DNA of 64,000 nt from Pseudomonas hygromyciniae (GCF_016925675.1 NZ_CP070506.1:1858501-1922500), one strand, 5' to 3'; numbered from the stretch's first letter, positions 16,286-25,486 are shown. The notes: a model not told the origin generated them from the sequence alone. Translations and numbers: made by a program.

Positions 16286-16307
16286 TTATTGAGAATAGTT
16301 TCTAATT
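16286..16307 (-). promoter_or_regulatory. Candidate Fur box upstream of the ECF sigma gene
   Basis: 'TTATTGAGAATAGTTTCTAA' lies about 20 bp upstream of the sigma-factor ATG. It has the repeated 'GAGAAT/ATTCTC' elements of a Fur site, with imperfect symmetry. Fur control of iron-starvation sigma factors is the rule in Pseudomonas; binding here is inferred. Confidence 0.5.
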
Positions 16308-16470
16308 GTGGGCCCAGGGCTGGGTAAACGCAATGGACTCGCGTTTACCCGCTACAAGCGCCGGTTTTCCAGGGGGTACGCTGCCGGCGAAAAGATATTT
16401 CAAATAAATTGCATTTAAATCAACACATTGCGAAATTTTCGTATATGATGCGCCCCGCACCGAACGTAAA

Positions 16471-16546
16471 GGGTGATTAGCTCAGCTGGGAGAGCATCTG
16501 CCTTACAAGCAGAGGGTCGGCGGTTCGATCCCGTCATCACCCACCA
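16471..16546 (+). tRNA. tRNA-Val (TAC), copy 2
   Basis: The 76-nt sequence is identical to tRNA-Val copy 1. A plausible -10 element TATGAT lies at 16444-16449 with a weak -35 about 17-18 bp upstream, so this copy appears to have its own promoter. Confidence 0.97.
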
Positions 16547-16564
16547 TTACGTCCAATGCTACGC

Positions 16565-16641
16565 GCAGCGGTAGTTCAGTCGGTTAGAATACCGGCCTGT
16601 CACGCCGGGGGTCGCGGGTTCGAGTCCCGTCCGCTGCGCCA
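16565..16641 (+). tRNA. tRNA-Asp (GTC), copy 2
   Basis: The 77-nt sequence is identical to copy 1, lying 18 bp after tRNA-Val. Confidence 0.97.
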
Positions 16642-16683
16642 TATTCGGTAACCTGGAACGCTGAACGCCAGGTCACCACGCAA

Positions 16684-16711
16684 AGCCCGCTCATTGAGCG
16701 GGCTTTTTTTT
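16684..16711 (+). terminator. Terminator of tRNA cassette 2
   Basis: AGCCCGCTCA-t-TGAGCGGGCT followed by eight T residues. Confidence 0.92.
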
Positions 16712-16730
16712 GTGCCTGGGATTTATGGTT

Positions 16731-17423
16731 CTACAAACCCACCAGCCGGTAACCCACCTGCAATTCGGTAATGAAGTACTGCGGCTGCGTGGGGTCCACC
16801 TCCAGTTTTTGCCGCAAGTGCGCCATATGCACCCGTAGATAATGGGCGCGGTCGACGTAATCCAGGCCCCACACTTCCAGCAGCAGTTGCCGGTGCGTCA
16901 GTACCCGGTTCTGGCCGCGAATCATCGCGCAGAGCAAGCGGTACTCGATGGGCGTCAAGTGCACCGGTTGACCTGAGCGCCACACTTGATGGGTTGCCAG
17001 GTCGACGGCAATCTCGCCAAACGCCACCTTACTGGTCGCCACTACGGTGCCGGTGTGCCCATGCCGGCGCAGTTGGGCGCGGATGCGTGCGAGCAACTCG
17101 GGCACGCCAAACGGCTTGGTCAGGTAGTCATCGGCACCTGCGTCCAGGGCGGCGACTTTTTCTTCTTCACGGTCTCGCGCCGACAGCACCAGGATCGGCA
17201 CCGCCAGCCAGCCGCGCAGTTCGCTGATCAGTTGCTTGCCATCGCTGTCCGGCAAGCCGAGGTCGACAATCACCAGGTCCGGCTGACGGCTGGCGGCATG
17301 AATCAGCGCACGCTTGACGCTGTCGGCCTCGAATACCTGGAAGCCTTCATCTTGTAGGGCAATACGCACAAAGCGGCGGATATTGGCCTCGTCTTCAACG
17401 ATCAGAATGCGTGCAGTGCTCAT
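16731..17423 (-). CDS. kdpE: KdpE response regulator
   Basis: A 230-residue OmpR-class regulator. The receiver domain (1-120) has the acidic pair at Glu10-Asp11, phospho-acceptor Asp54 in 'VIVDLGLPDSDG' and Lys in 'TKPFGVPELLARI'. The winged-helix DNA-binding domain (about 130-228) contains 'LTPIEYRLLCAMIRGQNRVL'. Its ATG overlaps the kdpD stop (ATGA), so sensor and regulator are coupled. It activates the kdp genes during K+ limitation. Confidence 0.95.
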   Translation of the reverse strand: MSTARILIVEDEANIRRFVRIALQDEGFQVFEADSVKRALIHAASRQPDLVIVDLGLPDSDGKQLISELRGWLAVPILVLSARDREEEKVAALDAGADDYLTKPFGVPELLARIRAQLRRHGHTGTVVATSKVAFGEIAVDLATHQVWRSGQPVHLTPIEYRLLCAMIRGQNRVLTHRQLLLEVWGLDYVDRAHYLRVHMAHLRQKLEVDPTQPQYFITELQVGYRLVGL

Positions 17424-20071
17424 AAGGTTTCCATGGCCGGCGGGGTGCCTGCCGGTAGTGTGATGGTGAAATGCATACCGCCCGTGCGGCCAGGGTTGGC
17501 TTGGATACGCCCGCCGTGGGCCTCGACGATGCGCTTGACCAGCGCCAGGCCCAGGCCGATACCGGCCACGGATGATTCCTGCTGGCCGCAGGTGAAGGGT
17601 TCAAACAGGTTGGCCGGTGCGTGACCGGGGCCGGTGTCGCTGACCTGCAGCACAATGTGCTCGCCGGCCTGGCTGGCGGCCACGCAAATGCTGGTGCCTG
17701 GCGGGGTGTATTTGGCGGCGTTGTCCAGCAGGTTGACCAGTACCCGCTCGATCAGCAGCGCGTCGACTTCCACCAGCGGCAACTGCGCGTCGAGCGCTGT
17801 GTGTACGCGGTGTTGCGCCAGGGGCTCGCGCAATTGGCGCAGGGCGCTGCCGACGATTTCTTCCAACGAATGCCATTGGCGGTTCAGGCGCACCCCGCGC
17901 TCTTGCAGGCGCGCCATGTCCAACAGGTTTTCGATCAGCCGCTGCATGGACGTAGCCTGTTCGTGGATGCCCTGCAGCAACTCGCTCAGTGGTCCTGGCG
18001 AGGCATGGGGCAGGGCGGTCTCGGCAGCGCCGATCAGGGTGGTCAATGGCGTGCGCAGATCGTGGGAAATCGCTGCGAGCAGGGTGTTGCGCATTTTCTC
18101 GCCTTCCATCTGCACCAGGGTGCTTTGCGCCACTTCGACGAAATGTACGCGCTCCAGGGCAATCGCCAACTGGCTCATGCAGGCTTCCAGCAGGCGGCGT
18201 TCCTGCGGGTCGTTCAAGCGTTCGCGCTGGGCCAGTTCCAGCACCAGCACACCGCGCACGCGCATCGGTGCCTTGAGCGGCAAGTAGCAGCCCTTGGCCG
18301 CCGACAGGGTGTCGGTGCCATGGCCGGCGGGTTGGCCGTGGTCGTAGGTCCATTGCGCGATGCTGTCGTCGATCGGCAGCCCATCGGCGCTCACGCCGTG
18401 TACGCCATCGGCGGGATCCGGCAGGGCCAGGCCGACCCGTGCTTCAAAGACGCCACTGAAGGTGCGCAGTGCGACTTCACTGATTTGCTCCACCGTCAGC
18501 GCCGCCGACAGGTCGCGGGCCAGGCGCGCCAGGGAGGTTGCGCGGCGTTCCCGTGCGGCGGCGGTGCGTGCTTCGTGGCGCAGGCGCGCGGTGAGTTGGC
18601 CGGTGATCAGGGCAATGCCGAGCATCAACGCAAAGGTGAAGAAATACTGAGTATCGGTAACGGCGAATGAATAGCGCGGCAGGACGAAAAAGAAGTCGAA
18701 ACACAGCACCGCGAGCATCGCCGCCCACACGCCGGGGCCGCGTCCAAAGCGCAGCGCGACCAGCACCACCGTGAGCAAAAACAGCATCACCACGTTGGCC
18801 AGGTCGAACACCTGCAGCAGCAGGGCGGCGACGGCGCTGGTGGCCAGACAGGCCAGGCTGGTCCAGACGTAGGCCAGTCGAGTGCCGGGCAATGGCACGG
18901 TTTTTTCGCGCGCGGCGGGTTTGCCCGGTAGTAGGCCGTGGGCAATCACGATCTGATCGATTTGCGGATGGTGGCGGCTGATCCGGTCACTGACCGACTG
19001 ATGCCAGAACCGCCACCGACGGCGCGGATGATGGCCGAGCATCAGGCGATTGGCGTTGTGCTCGCGGGCACAGTCCACCAGGGCTTGGGCAACGTCCATG
19101 CCCGGCAGTGTGGCCGTATCGGCACCGAATTCTTCGGCCAGGGCCAGGGTTTTCATCGCGTTCAAGTAACGCCTGGCGCCGCGCCCTTGGGCCGAGGCGA
19201 CGTGGACCACAATCCAGTCGGCTTCCAGTTTTTGCGCCAGGCGCGCGGCTTCACGCACCAGGCGTTCATCGCCGGCTTCACCGGCTACGCCGACCAACAG
19301 CCGTTCGCGGGCCGGCCACAGGGTCTTGATCGATTGTTCGCGGCGGTACACGCGCATCTGCGTGTCGACCCGGTCGGCCGTGCGTCGCAGGGCCAGCTCA
19401 CGCAGCGCCAGCAGGTTGCCCTTGCGGAAAAAATGCCGTGACGCACGCGCCGCCGCCGGGCCCAGGTACACCTTGCCGTCCTTGAGGCGTTGCAGTAGAT
19501 CGTCGGGCGGCAGGTCGATCACCACCACTTCGTGAGCGTTGTCGAACACATGGTCCGGCACCGTTTCGCGCACGCGGATGCCGATGATCCCGCTGACCAG
19601 GTCATTCAGGCTTTCCAGGTGCTGGACATTGAGCGTGGTCCAGACATCAATGCCGGCGCTGAGCAGTTCTTCCACGTCTTGCCAGCGTTTGGGGTGACGC
19701 GAGCCGGGCACATTGCTGTGGGCCAGTTCGTCCACCAGCACGATGGCCGGATGGCGTAGCAGCGCGGCGTCGAGGTCAAATTCGCTCAGGGCGAATTCAC
19801 GGTGCAGGTGCTGGGCGCGGGGCAGTTGTTCGAGGTCGTGGAGCAACTCGGCGGTGTCCTGGCGGCCATGGGTTTCCACCACGCCGGCCAGCACGTCGCG
19901 GCCCAGGCCGGCTTCGCGGCGCGCCGCTGCAAGCATCGCGCAGGTCTTGCCCACACCGGCATTGGAGCCAAAGTAGATACGCAATTTGCCGCGCAAGGCG
20001 GCCTGTTCTTCTTGTTGGACGCGAGCCAGCAGAGCGTCGGGGTCGGGGCGTTCGTCGTTTAAGGCGGGCAT
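17420..20071 (-). CDS. kdpD: KdpD sensor histidine kinase
   Basis: The protein has 883 residues. The ATG at 20071 follows AGAGGAA; the longer frame runs back into a REP repeat and is rejected. The N-terminal KdpD domain has a Walker-type 'GSNAGVGKT' (35-43), followed by a universal-stress-protein-like region (~250-370), four clustered transmembrane helices (~400-500), a GAF-like region, and the kinase core with H-box 'AAISHDLRTPLTTLIGA' and ATP-binding 'VLVNLLDNAAKYTPPG' and 'VSDTGPGHAP' motifs. It senses K+ limitation and turgor and phosphorylates KdpE. Confidence 0.95.
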   Translation of the reverse strand: MPALNDERPDPDALLARVQQEEQAALRGKLRIYFGSNAGVGKTCAMLAAARREAGLGRDVLAGVVETHGRQDTAELLHDLEQLPRAQHLHREFALSEFDLDAALLRHPAIVLVDELAHSNVPGSRHPKRWQDVEELLSAGIDVWTTLNVQHLESLNDLVSGIIGIRVRETVPDHVFDNAHEVVVIDLPPDDLLQRLKDGKVYLGPAAARASRHFFRKGNLLALRELALRRTADRVDTQMRVYRREQSIKTLWPARERLLVGVAGEAGDERLVREAARLAQKLEADWIVVHVASAQGRGARRYLNAMKTLALAEEFGADTATLPGMDVAQALVDCAREHNANRLMLGHHPRRRWRFWHQSVSDRISRHHPQIDQIVIAHGLLPGKPAAREKTVPLPGTRLAYVWTSLACLATSAVAALLLQVFDLANVVMLFLLTVVLVALRFGRGPGVWAAMLAVLCFDFFFVLPRYSFAVTDTQYFFTFALMLGIALITGQLTARLRHEARTAAARERRATSLARLARDLSAALTVEQISEVALRTFSGVFEARVGLALPDPADGVHGVSADGLPIDDSIAQWTYDHGQPAGHGTDTLSAAKGCYLPLKAPMRVRGVLVLELAQRERLNDPQERRLLEACMSQLAIALERVHFVEVAQSTLVQMEGEKMRNTLLAAISHDLRTPLTTLIGAAETALPHASPGPLSELLQGIHEQATSMQRLIENLLDMARLQERGVRLNRQWHSLEEIVGSALRQLREPLAQHRVHTALDAQLPLVEVDALLIERVLVNLLDNAAKYTPPGTSICVAASQAGEHIVLQVSDTGPGHAPANLFEPFTCGQQESSVAGIGLGLALVKRIVEAHGGRIQANPGRTGGMHFTITLPAGTPPAMETL

Positions 20072-20089
20072 GTCATTCCTCTGGTTGTC

Positions 20090-20189
20090 TGTAGGAGCGA
20101 GCGTGCTCGCGAAAAACCGGATGGCGCCGCTGGGTGTCAGGTTTTTCGCGTTACCGTTAACGCCCTTCGCGAGCAAGCTCGCTCCTACA
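20090..20189. repeat. REP pair inside the kdp cluster
   Basis: TGTAGGAGCGAGCGTGCTCG at the left and CGAGCAAGCTCGCTCCTACA at the right, in the 130-bp gap between kdpB and kdpD. It may separate transcription or stability of the structural and regulatory halves. Confidence 0.8.
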
Positions 20190-20201
20190 GTGGGTGGAGC
20201 G

Positions 20202-22272
20202 TTACACGAGGCCCAATCCCGTCAGCAGCATGTCGATCAGCTTGATCCCGGCAAACGGCACCAGCACCCCGCCCAGGCCATAGATCAGCAGGTTGCGGTT
20301 GAGCAGGGCCGCCGCGCCGATTGCGCGGTAAGTCACGCCGCGCAGGGCCAGGGGGATCAGCGCGACAATGATCAGGGCGTTGAAAATCACCGCACTGAGA
20401 ATCGCCGAGTTGGGGCTGCTCAGTTGCATCACGTTCAAGGCACCGAGCTGGGGATAGGTCGCGACAAACGCCGCCGGGATGATTGCAAAGTACTTCGCCA
20501 CGTCATTGGCCACGCTGAAGGTGGTGAGGGCGCCGCGGGTCATCAGCATCTGTTTGCCCACCTCGACCACTTCGATCAGCTTGGTCGGGTTGCTGTCGAG
20601 GTCGACCATATTGCCGGCCTCCTTGGCAGCCTGGGTGCCGCTGTTCATCGCCACCGCCACGTCGGCCTGGGCCAGCGCCGGCGCGTCGTTGGTGCCATCG
20701 CCAGTCATGGCCACGAGCTTGCCCTTGGCCTGGTAGTCGCGGATCAATTGCAGTTTGTCTTCCGGGCGGGCCTCGGCAAGGAAGTCATCCACGCCGGCCT
20801 CCACCGCAATGGCGGCGGCGGTCAAGCGGTTGTCGCCGGTGATCATCACGGTCTTGATACCCATGCGCCGCAGCTCGGCGAAGCGTTCCTTGATGCCGCC
20901 TTTGACCACGTCCTTGAGCTCCACCACGCCCAGCGCCGTGGCGCCGTCGCTGACGACCAGCGGCGTGCTGCCACGCCGCGAGACCTCATCGACCTTGGCC
21001 TGCAACGCCGCCGGAAAACTCCCGCCCAAGGCCTCGACATGGCGGCGAATCGCGTCCGCTGCACCCTTGCGAATCGCCCGGCCTGCGGGCAGGTCGACGC
21101 CACTCATGCGGGTTTGCGCGGTGAAGTGCACAAAGCTTGCGCCCAGTTGGTTGATGTCCCGCGCGCGAATGTCGAACTTCTGCTTGGCCAGCACCACGAT
21201 GCTGCGGCCTTCCGGGGTTTCGTCGGCCAGGGAGGCCAGTTGCGCGGCATCCGCCAAGTCGGCCTCTTTGATCCCCGGCGCCGGCAAAAAGCTGCTGGCC
21301 TGACGGTTGCCCAGGGTGATGGTGCCGGTCTTGTCCAGCAGCAGCACATCGACGTCACCCGCCGCCTCGACCGCCCGCCCGGAGGTGGCGATGACATTGG
21401 CCGACATCATCCGGCTCATGCCCGCCACGCCGATGGCCGAGAGCAGGCCGCCGATGGTGGTGGGGATCAGGCACACCAGCAAAGCCACCAGCACCGTGGC
21501 GCTGACCACGCTACCGCTGCCGCTCATGGCCACGGCGAAGATCGAGTAGGGGCTCAGCGTGGCGATCACCAGCAGGAACAACAGAGTCAGGCCCACCAGC
21601 AGGATGGTCAGGGCCACTTCGTTCGGGGTTTTCTGGCGCTTGGCCGATTCGACCATCGAGATCATGCGGTCCAGAAACGACTCGCCGGGATTGACGCTGA
21701 TGCGCACCACCAGCCAGTCCGACAGCACGCGTGTACCGCCGGTGACCGAGGAAAAATCGCCACCGGACTCGCGAATCACCGGCGCCGATTCGCCGGTGAT
21801 TGCGCTTTCATCCACCGACGCTACGCCCTCGATCACGATGCCATCGAGTGGCACCAGGTCACCGGCCTCGATCAACACCACCTGATCCTTGCGCAGCAGC
21901 GACGCTTCGGTCGGCAGCCATGGCGCACCGTGCTTGGGGGTGTTGCAGCAGCTTGGCCAGCGTCTGGCGTTTCATCCCGCGCAGGCTAGCGGCCTGGGCG
22001 CGGCTGCGGCCCTCGGCCAAGGCTTCGGCGAAGTTGGCAAACAGCACGGTAAACCACAGCCACAAGGTGATGCTGAGGATAAAACCGCTGGGCGCTTCAC
22101 CCTGGCCGCCGAGGGACTGGAACCACAGCAGGGTGGTAAGGATGCTGCCCAGGTAAACCACGAACATCACCGGGTTTTTCCATTGCGCCTGGGGCAGCAG
22201 TTTCTTCAGCGCATCGCCGCACGCGGTGAGTACGATGGCGCGATCAAACAGAGGTAAACGAGCATTCTTCAT
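20202..22272 (-). pseudogene. kdpB: KdpB, potassium-transporting P-type ATPase catalytic subunit (frameshifted)
   Basis: Two reading frames together give the whole of KdpB (about 689 residues if repaired). The 5' part (22272 to ~21940) covers the N-terminal helices through '[21 protein letters not shown]'. The 3' part (to 20202) starts in the actuator domain and contains '[19 protein letters not shown]', the phosphorylation motif 'DKTGTITLG' and '[18 protein letters not shown]'. The break lies at a run of five G (plus strand, 21936-21940). Removing one base restores '[20 protein letters not shown]'. All catalytic motifs are intact and kdpA, C, D and E are whole, so sequencing error is as likely as true mutation. 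Its position after kdpC is unusual. Confidence 0.9.
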
Positions 22273-22284
22273 AAGGGCAATCTC

Positions 22285-22938
22285 TTACTCACTGGCCGCA
22301 ATAGGAGGCGATGGCAGGCGGTCGTCCAGCGCAAGGTTGAGTTGCAACACGTTGACCCGTGGCTCGCCGAGCAGGCCCAGAGTGCGTGCGCTGGTGTGCT
22401 GGTTGACCAGTTGCAGCAGCTCGGCTTCGGGGATCTGCCGCAGGCGCGCGACCCGTGGCAGTTGCAGGCGCGCATTGGCCACTGAGATGTGCGGGTCGAG
22501 GCCCGAGGCGGAAGCGGTGACCGCGTCCACCGGCACTTGGGCGTCGGCGGGCAGGCCGTTGGCCAGGCGATAGGCCTGCACGCGTGCGGCCACCTGGTCC
22601 ACCAGTTTCTGGCTGGTCGGCCCCAGGTTGCTGGCGCCGCTGGAACCGGCGTTGTAGGGCTGCGACACGCTTTTGCTTGGGTCTTGCGGGTCGGCGCCCA
22701 GGGTCATGCTTGGACGGCCATGGAAGTATTGCGGCCGAGTGAAGTGCTGGCCAATCAGGGTCGAGCCCATGGCCAGGCCATCGCGTTCAATCAGCGAGCC
22801 ACGGGCCTGGAACGGGAACATCAACTGCGCGGTCACGGTGGTGAACGCCGGGTAGGCGAACCCCGTCAACAGCATGAAAAACACCGCCGAAACCAGTACC
22901 GGGCGCAACAGCCCTTTGAATATCGATTGAGTCGTCAT
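22285..22938 (-). CDS. kdpC: KdpC, potassium-transporting ATPase subunit C
   Basis: The protein has 217 residues with one N-terminal transmembrane helix ('VLVSAVFFMLLTGFAYPAF', about 14-32). The KdpC periplasmic domain has 'GSTLIGQHFTRPQYFHGRPS', 'GSSGASNLGPTS', 'DAVTASASGLDPHIS' and 'LARTLGLLGEPRVNVLQLN'-type blocks. It stabilises the KdpFABC complex and raises ATP affinity. Here it lies between kdpA (10 bp away) and kdpB (12 bp away), instead of after kdpB as in E. coli and P. aeruginosa. Confidence 0.95.
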   Translation of the reverse strand: MTTQSIFKGLLRPVLVSAVFFMLLTGFAYPAFTTVTAQLMFPFQARGSLIERDGLAMGSTLIGQHFTRPQYFHGRPSMTLGADPQDPSKSVSQPYNAGSSGASNLGPTSQKLVDQVAARVQAYRLANGLPADAQVPVDAVTASASGLDPHISVANARLQLPRVARLRQIPEAELLQLVNQHTSARTLGLLGEPRVNVLQLNLALDDRLPSPPIAASE

Positions 22939-22948
22939 CTAGGTGTCC

Positions 22949-24655
22949 TCAGTTGTACGTCTGGCCGGACAGCAACTGCAGTTGCTCCACCAGCGGGCCG
23001 AGCGCGAGCGCTGGCAAAAAGGTCAGGCCGCCGACCACCAGCACCACGAACACCACCAGCAGCATGAACAGCGGGGTCGCGGTGGGAATGGTGCCGGCTC
23101 CGGCCGGTACGGTCTTTTTCATCGCCAGGGAGCCGGCCACGGCCAGCATCGGCAGCATGGTGAAGAAGCGCCCGATCAACATCGCCAGGCCAATGGTGGT
23201 GTTGAAAAACGGCGTGTTGGCGTTCAAGCCGGCAAAGGCCGAGCCGTTGTTGGCGGTGCCAGAGGTGTAGGCGTACAACACCTCGCTGAATCCATGGGGG
23301 CCGATGTTGTTGAGGCTGGCCATGGTGTCGGGCCACAGGGCGGCGAGGGCGGTGAAGCCCAGGATGCTGATGGGGTGCGCGAGCACCGAGAGCATCACCA
23401 GCTTGATCTCCCGCGCTTCGATTTTCTTGCCGAGGAACTCCGGGCTGCGACCAATCATCATGCCCACCAGGAACACCGTCAGCAGGGCGTACTGGATCAG
23501 GTTGATAAAGCCCACGCCGTCGCCGCCGAACACGCAGTTGAGCATCATCTGCGCCAGGGGCACGAAGCCGCCCATGGGGGTCAGCGAGTCGTGCATGGTG
23601 TTGACCGAGCCGGTGGTTGCCGCCGTGGTGGTGGCGACGAACAGGCTGCTGTCGGCAATGCCGAAGCGCAGTTCCTTGCCTTCCATATTGCCGCCGCTGT
23701 GTTCAATCGACAGGGTCTGGTTGGCGCCGGCCTGGGTCAGCAGCGGGTTGCCGCTTTGCTCGGCGCCGTAGACCAGGGCGAGGAAGCCGATGAACATAAC
23801 CAGAAAGGTGCCGAAAAACACCCAGCCCTGGCGACGTTGCAACAGCATGCTGCCGAAGGTGTAGGTCAACGCCGAAGGGATCAGCAACATGCTGAGGATG
23901 TGCAGGATGTTGGTCAGCGGCGTCGGGTTTTCGAACGGGTGCGCGGCGTTCATGCTGAAGAATCCGCCGCCGTTGGTGCCGATGTGCTTGATCGATTCAA
24001 AGCTGGCCACTGCGCCGACAATCAACTGTTGCTGGGCCCCTTCCAGGGTGGTGACCAGGGCCTGGGAGGCGAAGGTCTGTGGCATGCCCTGCCAGACATA
24101 AACCAGGGCCATGCCTACGCATAACGGCAACATCACGCGGTACAGCGTGCGAGTGAAGTCGACCCAGAAGTTGCCGATATCGCCCGAACTGGAGCGGCTC
24201 AGGCCCCGAATGAAACCGGCCGCCGCGACCACGCCAGAGGTGGCACCGACGAACATCAGAAAGGTAATGACCGCCATTTGGCTGAAGTTCGACAGGCTGC
24301 TCTCGCCCGAGTACGCCTGCCAGTTGGTGTTGGTGATAAAGGACACGGCGGTGTTGAATGCCAGGTCCGGCGATTGTGCGGTCAGCCCCAGCGGGTTGAG
24401 CGGCATGACCGCTTGCAGGCGCAGCACCAGATAGCCCAGCAGCATCATCGCCGCGTTCGACAACAACAGCGCCGAACCGAAGCGGGCCCAGCCCATGGTT
24501 TCCTGTGGGTCGATGCCCAGCAGGCGGTAGGTATAACGTTCCGGCAAGGCATGGTGGGTCCCGGTGAATACCCGGGCCAGCCATTTGCCCATCAGTACGG
24601 CGAGTCCCGTCATTACCCCCAGGACCAGCGTAAATTCCAGCAGCGTGCTTAACAT
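22949..24655 (-). CDS. kdpA: KdpA, potassium-binding channel subunit
   Basis: The protein has 568 residues. The ATG at 24655 follows GGAG; the longer frame to 24712 overlaps the small ORF upstream and is rejected. It is a superfamily-of-K+-transporters protein with about ten transmembrane helices and four pore loops; recognisable segments are '[20 protein letters not shown]', '[19 protein letters not shown]' and '[17 protein letters not shown]'. KdpA takes K+ from the periplasm with high affinity and passes it to KdpB. Confidence 0.96.
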   Translation of the reverse strand: MLSTLLEFTLVLGVMTGLAVLMGKWLARVFTGTHHALPERYTYRLLGIDPQETMGWARFGSALLLSNAAMMLLGYLVLRLQAVMPLNPLGLTAQSPDLAFNTAVSFITNTNWQAYSGESSLSNFSQMAVITFLMFVGATSGVVAAAGFIRGLSRSSSGDIGNFWVDFTRTLYRVMLPLCVGMALVYVWQGMPQTFASQALVTTLEGAQQQLIVGAVASFESIKHIGTNGGGFFSMNAAHPFENPTPLTNILHILSMLLIPSALTYTFGSMLLQRRQGWVFFGTFLVMFIGFLALVYGAEQSGNPLLTQAGANQTLSIEHSGGNMEGKELRFGIADSSLFVATTTAATTGSVNTMHDSLTPMGGFVPLAQMMLNCVFGGDGVGFINLIQYALLTVFLVGMMIGRSPEFLGKKIEAREIKLVMLSVLAHPISILGFTALAALWPDTMASLNNIGPHGFSEVLYAYTSGTANNGSAFAGLNANTPFFNTTIGLAMLIGRFFTMLPMLAVAGSLAMKKTVPAGAGTIPTATPLFMLLVVFVVLVVGGLTFLPALALGPLVEQLQLLSGQTYN

Positions 24656-24668
24656 GTCGTGGCTCCGT

Positions 24669-24752
24669 TCAAATCTTGCCCATGGCGACAATGGCCATGG
24701 CAGTCGCAACAAAAAACACCAGGGAAAGACTGATAAACATCAGGTCGTACAT
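24669..24752 (-). CDS. Small membrane peptide between kdpF and kdpA
   Basis: A 27-codon ORF starting at ATG 24752 with a good GGGAG ribosome-binding site 6 bases upstream, ending 13 bp before the kdpA ATG. The peptide [20 protein letters not shown] plus a short IVAMGKI tail is one hydrophobic helix. It lies 10 bp after the kdpF stop, so it would be co-translated within the kdp mRNA. It is not KdpF, which is separately present. I do not recognise a named family; it may be an extra accessory peptide of the complex. Confidence 0.6.
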   Translation of the reverse strand: MYDLMFISLSLVFFVATAMAIVAMGKI

Positions 24753-24762
24753 GGCCAGCTCC

Positions 24763-24861
24763 CTAGAATTTTTCTGCGCGAATAAGGGCGTAGCCCAAGT
24801 AAACGAACAGCCCCACGGCGCATAAGCCGCTGGCGATATAAATGAACGTAAGTGTGAGCAC
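24763..24861 (-). CDS. kdpF: KdpF, small subunit of the Kdp ATPase
   Basis: A 32-residue ORF with a GTG start at 24861 and a strong AGGGGAG ribosome-binding site 7 bases upstream. The peptide is one transmembrane helix, 'FIYIASGLCAVGLFVYLGYA', followed by 'LIRAEKF'. The end 'YALIRAEKF' matches the KdpF consensus (Y-A-L-L-x-x-E-x-F). KdpF is a lipid-like stabiliser of the KdpABC complex. It is first in the kdp operon. Confidence 0.88.
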   Translation of the reverse strand: MLTLTFIYIASGLCAVGLFVYLGYALIRAEKF

Positions 24862-24994
24862 GGTGTAACTCCCCTGAGTGAATAAGCCGCAACTGCGGAC
24901 GCGGGGAGGTTAATCCCTGGGGTATCAAGCTCAGGCACTGATTACGTGCAGCGGTATTAAGACGGTATATAGAAAAAATTCTGCCGGGCGCACG

Positions 24995-25030
24995 AAAAAA
25001 AGGGATAGCCCGCCGCCCGGGTATCCCTTT
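24995..25030 (-). terminator. Terminator upstream of kdpF
   Basis: AAAGGGATA (24999-25007) pairs with TATCCCTTT (25022-25030). Read on the minus strand the stem is followed by a run of seven T. It ends the transcript of the 38-codon ORF and isolates the kdp operon. Confidence 0.75.
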
Positions 25031-25064
25031 AAACACTGGGGTGTTGCTGATGTTAACGACCTGC

Positions 25065-25181
25065 TTATTTAGTTTTATTTTTCTTCTCGCTGCGGGTAGC
25101 GAGGTGTTCGAAGCAAAACGCGGCAGTACCGAAGAGCGCAATCATTGACAGGACGATCATGCCTAAAGTTGAACTTTCCAC
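25065..25181 (-). CDS. Small single-helix membrane protein upstream of kdp
   Basis: A 38-residue ORF with GTG start at 25181 and AGGAAA five bases upstream (an internal ATG at 25160 is an alternative). The sequence is a short polar start, a hydrophobic helix 'GMIVLSMIALFGTAAFCFEH' and a basic tail 'LATRSEKKNKTK'. It has its own terminator before kdpF, so it is a separate transcript. No family is recognised. The clear ribosome-binding site, the membrane-anchor pattern and the dedicated terminator argue that it is real. Confidence 0.55.
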   Translation of the reverse strand: MESSTLGMIVLSMIALFGTAAFCFEHLATRSEKKNKTK

Positions 25182-25486
25182 GATGATTTCCTACGGGTGT
25201 TGGGGTAGGAAGTGACGGTAGAGTGTTTGCACTTAGTTGCTCAATAGAGGCGACGTAAACGTTATGGCGAATAGACGATTTATATGAACTCTTTACGCCC
25301 CACGCCGCTGCTGATCAGCCATGACCTGACGGAATACCCCTATGCCTATTGGTCGATTGCACCGCAACCGGCGCCCACGTTTATCTATACCCACGCGAAG
25401 ACTTCAAGGTGGGCGGCCACGGTGCCTGCTTTCTAACAATGGCCTGCAAAGGCAATAAAAATAGTCTGTCTGGGGAAGCGCACGAG
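25182..25486. other. 305-bp intergenic region before the BCCT gene
   Basis: This stretch holds the promoters of the divergent small ORF and the BCCT gene. A 50-codon frame at 25284-25436 is open but lacks a ribosome-binding site and resembles no family I know. No convincing repeat or operator was seen. Confidence 0.5.

Noticed and set aside
11816..16711. Genomic island or prophage integrated at a tRNA gene
   Set aside because: The duplicated tRNAs could mimic attachment sites, but no integrase, phage gene or composition change is present between them, and whole cassettes rather than tRNA 3' ends are repeated.
25284..25436. 50-codon plus-strand ORF before the BCCT gene
   Set aside because: No ribosome-binding site, no recognisable motif and weak codon bias; kept only as an intergenic note.
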